From the NCBI GenBank assembly GCA_943737045.1, contig CALSFV010000248.1:1-64000 (forward strand): a DNA stretch of 64,000 nucleotides, read 5' to 3'. Below the pieces are notes generated by a model. The model made no database searches and had not been told where the DNA came from. It worked only from the letters and a program-made list of their open reading frames with translations. The position numbers were made by a program, and so were the translations under genes. Source of the DNA: Parapristionchus giblindavisi (lineage: Eukaryota; Nematoda; Chromadorea; Rhabditida; Diplogasteridae). The number at the start of each line of letters is the position of its first letter. Positions within the stretch are counted from its first letter, which is position 1. Positions 60,032 to 64,000 of this stretch are shown in pieces.

Positions 60032-60541
60032 ATGTCATACAATGTAAGTTCCCGTGCCGTTGTAGGCCTTAGGTATCCTCGATTCGTGTACCTTTAAGCC
60101 TTAACTATCTAGGTTTATACCTTCGCTCCATTCCCTAAATCTTAAGTTCGCTACCTTTGTCTGCGTGTCTTGCTATTAAGTTCTTGCTCTTCAGCCATAC
60201 ATTGCCAGTCAGTACTACGGCGGAGTCGGCCTTCCTCAACCCTACGGCTACGCCCCTGGACAGGTCTACGCCCCCGGATACGTCAGTCCGGTCTACACAG
60301 CCCCTCTGGTGCGCTCTTGATCTTTGATCTTTAGAAGTTGATCTTTGATCTTTATCGTTTGATCTTTGAACTTTAAACTTTATGGTTTGATCTTTGATCT
60401 TTGTCACTTGATCTTTGATCTCTGCAGACTGGTGCTGTGTACGCACAGCCTTACGTTGCGCCGATGACTTATGGCTACACCCAGGCGTACGGATGCCCAT
60501 ATGGCGGATATGGCTACGGAGGTTCGATGTACTTCCCATAG
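60032..60541 (+). CDS. Tyr/Gly/Gln-rich protein, paralogue 2 (function unknown)
   Basis: Three exons, 60032-60043, 60195-60308, 60428-60541, encode 79 residues. It starts MSYN, then PYIASQYYGG..GYAPGQVYAPG as in the first paralogue, and ends in a Gly-Tyr-rich tail (CPYGGYGYGGSMYFP). It lacks the Gln-rich exon 3 and the C-terminal exon of its neighbour. No signal peptide. Gly-Tyr-rich tails occur in worm neuropeptide-like and cuticle-associated proteins, but those are secreted, so this assignment is not supported. Confidence 0.8.
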
Positions 60542-60688
60542 GACGTCCTGTCCTATATATGGCCCCTCGACCTGGACGCCCATTCGGATATGGTCCCCCC
60601 CCTACTCGAATTGTGTATAAAAAGCATTCCCTATCGGCAACAAATGTTGGGCATACAATTCGACAAGGCAATCTGATTCATTTACGAA

Positions 60689-60694
60689 AATAAA
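60689..60694 (+). terminator. AATAAA polyadenylation signal, paralogue 2
   Basis: Canonical hexamer 148 bases after the stop codon. Confidence 0.6.
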
Positions 60695-61747
60695 GGCCGA
60701 TAAAAGTACTGTCCCAATCCACACAATCCCTTCGAAAATCATTTGACATCGAATGTTTTCAGTGTTCATCGATCGATCGCTGCGTATTGTTGTTTGATAC
60801 ATAGTTTTTTCGTATTTGTTGATTATCAAAATTGGTATAATTGATACATGGGCGCCGACATGGAGATGACCCTTGCCAAAAAGACGTTTAGGTGAAATTT
60901 TTGAAAAGAGTATCGGCCTCCTGAAAAAATAACCATTTTCTGTTCGGATGCCCCCTGTAGAATCGAGCTTCAAGTACCCCGCCCAATTAATTTTATGGTT
61001 GGACAAATGAATCCAAAACTGAATTCATTGGATCCAAGGTCATTCTTGATTACAGTTCATATATATATATTGAGCGCTTGTCATTATTGTTGAAAATCAA
61101 TTTCTTTGTGCGAAAATGCACATATAATTAAATTTCTTGCCCATTGTAAGTGATTTCTGTGCAGTGTTCGAAAAGTCATTTAAGTCATCTTTTTTTATAA
61201 CATGCACAAAGAGCACTCTTTCCAAAAATTTGTTTACTCAAAAGTGGAAATAAACATTAAGATAGGGGGACATCGCGTTTTTCGTCATGAATGCCGTAAT
61301 CCGAGCTGAAAGTTCGTTGTTGCACCAGGGAATGCGCGAATCTTCGAATTTTAATACAAATAATTTAATTAATTATAAAATCTTTCAAGATATTTCTCAT
61401 GCAACTTGATGGCAAGACACGATGGAGAATCGTAATGGTGTCCCAGATGACCCAACACCATAACCGGCTGTTAAAGTTGTTGACATAGTAATGAAATAGT
61501 AAGTATAATGCAATGCATGTGATTGAGCAATTAGGAAACGTCACCCATCTTGTAACTCATGAACGACAACTTTTCTCAAGATGGTGCTTTGGACATAGCT
61601 AGTGTAGATATTCAATAGATAAGGGAATTGTAGCACCAATTTTTGAAATTTAGCAGATTTCCCGAGATATGCGAAAAGGAAATTTCGTTAATAACCCGAT
61701 CAGATCGCTGTGTAATGTAATGTAATGCAAGTATATGTTCAGTCCAC
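60695..61747. other. Intergenic, nothing recognised
   Basis: About 1 kb of AT-rich unique DNA between convergent genes. No open frame with coding character and no clear repeat. Confidence 0.5.
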
Positions 61748-61753
61748 TTTATT
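61748..61753 (-). terminator. AATAAA polyadenylation signal, kinase gene
   Basis: Hexamer on the minus strand about 42 bases after the kinase stop at 61795. Confidence 0.65.
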
Positions 61754-61794
61754 CATTCAAGGGCCGTCTCCGCTCAATCCGTCCTTATCATCCT

Positions 61795-63913
61795 TTATAC
61801 CGTTTCCTTCGATCCATCTCCAGTCTCATCGGTCCCGAGGTTCAGCGAGTTCGCATTCTCGTCCTCCTTCTTCGCCTGCAATCGCTCAAAATTAAGCTCC
61901 GACCACTGGTTGATGAGTCAAAATTAAATTATTAAATGATTTTAATGTTCTTTTTAATGCAATCTTCAAAAGTGGCGAAAATAAAATAGAATCAGAAAAA
62001 GCTCTCTTCTCTTGACACTAGACACTTCCACTTACATTAGCGGGATTGAGCTCCCCAATGGGATCATAGTTGAAGAATCCCTCTGCTTCGTACCAATCGG
62101 GCAGTAGACGGGGACGGACCTCAAATGTAACGATTTTTTTAGAGATATTTTACAATTTGCATAATCTATTGAACAAAGATAGGTAAAAATGTCTATTGTT
62201 AAAGCGACACCGCAAGCTAATTTGAAACTCTCTTCTCTGGCTACACTCTCTCGCTTTCTTTGTCTGCGAGAGAGTGTTGCCAATGCGGAGAGTGAAATCA
62301 GCTTTTGGTGGGTGTTTAAAGCGTATTTTGATGTATTTTTTTTACAGTAAATCCAAACAATTGCTGATTCTGCACTCACCATTGGCTCGCTCTTCGGCTC
62401 CCAATCGTAACGGTCCTCGAAGCCGATCTTCAGTCTGAAATCATTCAGGATTACTTATAGTACGCACCTCAAGCTAATCTGAAACTCCGCTCCGGCAATG
62501 CTCTCTCACCTTCGCTGTCTATGAGAGAGCATTGGCAGAGCGGAGATCAGTGATCTTTGATCTTTGATCTTTGATCTTTACCTCTGCATGACAGCCAGGA
62601 ATCTTCTGTGGATGCCACGATAGTCTGGACGCGCATAACAGTCGAGCTTTCGGAGATTGGGTATGATCTCAGCCAATTCCTCTGCAAAGATCAAAGATCA
62701 AAGATCAAAGAGCAAAGATCAATTACAGTACCTGGCATGTTGATCATGAGGTTCGCGTCATCATAGTAGCACTTGATCTTCTGCGTTCCCGCAGCACCAC
62801 CTTTAGCTCCCTAAAATATCCATAATTGTCGCAAAAGTTATGACAATGAGGGCATGTTTTGTAATGATTGTCAACTACCGTACACGCCAATCACAAGTTA
62901 CCATAATCTCGTCAACTACCCTAGCTACAGTACTATCTACAGTAATCACTTACGTGCCACGGTAGACCTGATTGAAACTCGATGAGCATATACATCATCG
63001 ACCACAGGTCGTCTCTGCGGCCCTGAATATTGATCAATTAGCATATTATTGATTAGTGAATGAAACTAATATTGATCGATTTCATTGACCTCACAAAATA
63101 GATTCTCTGGCTTGGATTGCAAAAATGATACATTGTGAATGATTTTTTAAGCCTACGCATTTTTGCATATAATACACACAGAGAAAAAAGTGTAGCCCAC
63201 AGCACATAAGACCTGTGAAGTGTTATATTTAACACGTTTTTGGTGTTAAAATTGCTCAAAAAATGTTAAAATATAACATTTCACATGTCTCATGTGCTGT
63301 GTGTTGCACTTCTTTTCTCTGTATGTATCTTTACTAACCACTTGTTTATTTCACTTTATTTTTATCAATTGTAATAATAATAAATAATATAATAAAATAA
63401 TAATATAATAATAATATATTAAGTATTATTGTAATTATTATTACCTGTTCCAAGCGATCATGAGCGTTGGGCGAGCAATACTTGGCGGTCCCACGGAAGT
63501 GGACATTACTGCGGGCCACACGACATCTCCACTTGGTCGGAACACCAGATGGCACCTGTATTTATTTATTTTTTGAAAAATCAATGCGATTACTGTAGCA
63601 TTAATCATAGTTTCAAAAATATTTTGTATCCACATTCTTTACTCAGCTCAACTAATAGTTACCGCAACAAATTAATCAAAATGTTGAAGATGATCAAAGA
63701 TCAAAGATCAAAGATCAAAGATCAAAGATCAAAGATCAAAGATCAAAGATCAAAGATCAAAGATCAAAGATTACCTCATCATTGCTCCGCTTCTCCTCAT
63801 CCTCCGTTGGGTAGCAGTAGTTACGGGCGAGACCAAAGTCGAGGACGTGAACGATCGCCGCCTTCTCCGTATCAGAGCCAAGGCCGAGGGCGAAATTCGC
63901 CGGCTTAACGTCT
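61795..63913 (-). CDS. Worm-type casein kinase 1 / TTBK-like kinase, C-terminal part
   Basis: Exons in order: 63913-63775, 63555-63445, 63022-62954, 62810-62732, 62681-62582, 62434-62380, 62119-62036, 61875-61795. They encode 238 residues from within the catalytic loop to the stop. Visible are (R)DVKPANFALG, the DFG motif in LDFGLARNY, the activation region GTAKYCSPNAH and DDLWSMMYMLIEFQSGLPW, all typical of the large nematode CK1/TTBK-like family. The first base of exon 63913 completes a split Arg codon, so the ATP-binding lobe is encoded right of the window. An acidic tail (AKKEDENANSLNLG..) follows the kinase fold. Acts as a Ser/Thr kinase; substrates unknown. Many family members are germline- or sperm-enriched in other nematodes, but nothing here shows that. 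Confidence 0.9.
62205..62317. mobile_element. MITE, CACCCCAAGCTAATTTGAAA family
   Basis: GACACCGCAAGCTAATTTGA left, AAATCAGCTTTTGGTGGGTG right, with CTCTCTCGC..GCGAGAGAG hairpin; in a kinase intron. Confidence 0.85.
62464..62546. mobile_element. Truncated MITE, CACCCCAAGCTAATTTGAAA family
   Basis: CACCTCAAGCTAATCTGAAA then CTCCGCTCCGGCAATGCTCT facing AGAGCATTGGCAGAGCGGAG. The right outer end is replaced by a TTTGATC repeat that leads to the next kinase exon. Confidence 0.8.
63178..63322. mobile_element. MITE, ACAGAGAAAA..TTTTCTCTGT hairpin
   Basis: ACAGAGAAAAAAGTG, CACAGCACATAAGAC, TGTTATATTT in the left arm face AAATATAACATTTCACATGT, GTGCTGTG and CACTTCTTTTCTCTGT in the right arm; about 145 bp in a kinase intron. 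Confidence 0.88.
63690..63774 (-). repeat. (TTTGATC)n run at a kinase donor
   Basis: About eleven perfect heptamers on the minus strand, starting four bases after the donor of the first visible kinase exon. The longest pure heptamer run in the window. Confidence 0.9.
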
Positions 63914-64000
63914 CTGAAAATAATTATTTATCGAGTACAGAGACCGTAACCGTAACGGTATAACCGTATAACCGTAACCGTAGCCCTGCCAAAAATACAG
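63914..64000 (-). other. Kinase intron, window edge
   Basis: Intron upstream of the first visible kinase exon, with alternating CCGTAACCGTA units; the remaining kinase exons lie beyond 64000. Confidence 0.6.

Overview
This is nuclear DNA of a nematode. The genes have many short exons, GT-AG introns, acceptors placed right at or 2 nt before start codons (as for spliced-leader addition), closely spaced same-strand genes, and a worm-type casein kinase 1. Introns full of TACGGTAG, TTTGATC and ATTGATT repeats fit a diplogastrid such as Pristionchus. That placement is an inference from style, not from a marker gene.

Layout. Positions 1-40588 (+) hold most of one very large gene, a MOZ/MORF-type MYST histone acetyltransferase (KAT6 class, C. 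elegans LSY-12-like). I could join 54 exons in one frame, giving 2053 residues plus stop; the first exons lie left of the window. Two of its introns, about 7.8 and 6 kb, are packed with CT/GA simple repeats and miniature inverted-repeat elements. Next on + come a 102-residue single-pass, probably mitochondrial protein (42347-43848), a low molecular weight protein tyrosine phosphatase (44297-47134) and a PTRHD1-type peptidyl-tRNA hydrolase-fold protein (47369-50698). The last two look like an operon, perhaps with the first as well. On the minus strand, 51337-57028 encodes an RNF14-like RING-between-RING ubiquitin ligase with two additional IBR-like zinc modules ahead of RING1. Positions 58382-59284 and 60032-60541 (+) are a tandem pair of small Tyr/Gly/Gln-rich proteins with matching TATA-type promoters. 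Positions 61795-63913 (-) are the C-terminal part of a worm-type CK1/TTBK-like kinase whose N-lobe lies beyond the right edge.

The striking non-genic content is fold-back DNA. Four kilobase-scale inverted repeats, with arms of roughly 0.3-0.7 kb, sit inside introns of four different genes: the acetyltransferase, the phosphatase, PTRHD1 and the RBR ligase. The one in the phosphatase is a palindromic Tc1/mariner relic with TA target duplications and broken transposase halves. At least seven short inverted-repeat families also recur across the window, including one whose hairpin arms carry a CRE-like TGACGTCA site. Several tandem arrays end exactly at an intron acceptor. Transcripts of these genes should therefore contain long hairpins.

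The genes share no single pathway. They cover chromatin acetylation, tyrosine dephosphorylation, a translation-linked hydrolase fold, ubiquitination and a kinase. All gene models were built by hand from splice sites and frame continuity. Exon edges are well supported by phase consistency, but not by transcript data.
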